Shown: one piece after another, positions 58,722 through 59,229 of the stretch | Position numbering within the stretch: position 1 is the stretch's first letter | Layout: every line of letters starts with the position of its first letter | Assembly: GCA_965603205.1 (NCBI GenBank) | Contig: CBFDCC010000014.1 | Location: forward strand, 1 to 59,229 | DNA: 59,229 nucleotides | Reading direction: 5' to 3' | Origin: Temperatibacter sp965603205 | Lineage (GTDB): Bacteria > Pseudomonadota > Alphaproteobacteria > Sphingomonadales > Kordiimonadaceae | Notes under the pieces: generated by a model | Told to the model about the DNA's origin: nothing | Seen by the model: the letters and a program-made list of their open reading frames with translations, nothing else | The model's database searches: none | Position numbers and translations under genes: made by a program

Positions 58722-59159
58722 ATGGCACAACAGGAAACTGTTGCAATAATAGAGCTTCCAGAAGGGTATATACCCTCAAATGAAGAAGACTTTATGAGTC
58801 CAATGCAGCTTGAGTATTTTCGTCGAAAACTCGAAGATTGGAAAAACGATATACAGCGTGAATCAGCTGAGACTTTGCATAACTTACAAGAAGATAATCT
58901 ACGAGAGCCTGATATTGCTGACCGAGCCTCCGCTGAGACCGATTGGTCAGTAGAGCTGCGTACACGCGATCGCCAACGTAAGTTAGTTAATAAAATTAAC
59001 AAGGCACTGCGTCGTATTGCTGAAGATGAATATGGTTATTGTGATGTTAGTGGCGAGCCTATTAGCCTTCGCCGTCTTGATGCTAGGCCAATTGCTACAA
59101 TGACTATCGAGGCACAAGAAGCCCATGAACGTGCTGAAAAAGTGCATAGAGACGATTAA
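58722..59159 (+). CDS. dksA: RNA polymerase-binding transcription factor DksA
   Basis: Binds the secondary channel of RNA polymerase and, with ppGpp, adjusts rRNA and amino-acid promoters. The 145-residue product starts at ATG 58722 (MAQQETVAII). The coiled-coil region contains REPDIADRASAETDWSVELRTRDRQRKL with the catalytic DxxDxA motif. The C-terminal region EYGYCDVSGEPISLRRLDARPIATMTIEAQEAHE matches the DksA fold, but only one Cys of the usual four zinc ligands remains. It lies downstream of fliX on the same strand, the usual alphaproteobacterial neighbour. Confidence 0.93.
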   Translation: MAQQETVAIIELPEGYIPSNEEDFMSPMQLEYFRRKLEDWKNDIQRESAETLHNLQEDNLREPDIADRASAETDWSVELRTRDRQRKLVNKINKALRRIAEDEYGYCDVSGEPISLRRLDARPIATMTIEAQEAHERAEKVHRDD

Positions 59160-59229
59160 ATTCGGCATATGTGTGTGTCCCGTCCTAGAATAAGTTGACG
59201 GTTTCTATATTAGGCCAGTTGTCGTAGAC

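Noticed and set aside
59160..59229. Promoter-like TTGACG at the right edge
   Set aside because: No -10 box at proper distance before the window ends; nothing else can be supported in this stretch.

Overview
The window comes from a chromosome of a motile, A+T-leaning alphaproteobacterium. The evidence is the clade-specific gene set: FlaF/FlbT/FliX flagellar regulators, short sigma-54-type flagellins, DUF2336, DUF4170, HspQ, the tiny aa3-oxidase subunit IV, an M23 factor next to serS and yajC-secDF, and a TTAA-N7-TTAA (CtrA-type) site. The order cannot be fixed from sequence alone; a marine Kordiimonadales/Emcibacterales/Rhodospirillales-like lineage is a guess.

Positions 1-9500 hold the envelope/secretion neighbourhood: tatB tail, tatC, serS, an M23/LysM lipoprotein, a decayed DUF815 ATPase gene between palindromic repeat elements, yajC-secD-secF and an Mth938-like gene, then two unrecognised exported, charged proteins. 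Positions 9500-21700 are housekeeping: a Tat-exported amidohydrolase with a broken paralogue beside it, hom-glpX-recJ, two identical tRNA-Glu genes, an isolated sulfotransferase-like gene, a threonine dehydratase, several small conserved proteins, MlaC-like protein and cytochrome c. Positions 21900-30600 hold transport: an alanine/glycine:Na+ symporter, DUF2336, a His-rich TonB receptor with a small DUF2946-like partner behind a Zur-like palindrome, and a dctPQM TRAP operon.

Positions 30600-40400 contain a 929-residue coiled-coil membrane protein, an orphan phosphorelay set (Hpt, receiver lacking the phospho-acceptor Asp, Hpt), an exported methyltransferase, alkaline phosphatase, a TonB-C-like protein and a MoxR/VWA pair.

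Positions 40600-59229 form a flagellar and glycosylation island: flaG, three flagellins, flaF, flbT, a TPR glycosyltransferase of FlmG type, a seven-gene legionaminic acid operon (legB, legC, legG, legI, legH, legF and a CBS-nucleotidyltransferase), a fourth flagellin, small flagellar proteins, a FlgJ-N/CheL-type rod-binding protein, flgI, fliX and dksA. Each flagellin has a full TGGCAC-N5-TTGC sigma-54 promoter. Promoter-distal TAGGCA-type repeats lie upstream, and each predicted transcript opens with a small hairpin, commonly with an AAAAN loop. A near-consensus sigma-54 site also precedes the glycosyltransferase. The region therefore reads as one programme: make CMP-legionaminic acid, make several flagellins, glycosylate them, and control their mRNAs through FlbT/FlaF. 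The fla1 and fla3 genes share a 581-bp identical tract, which suggests recent gene conversion.
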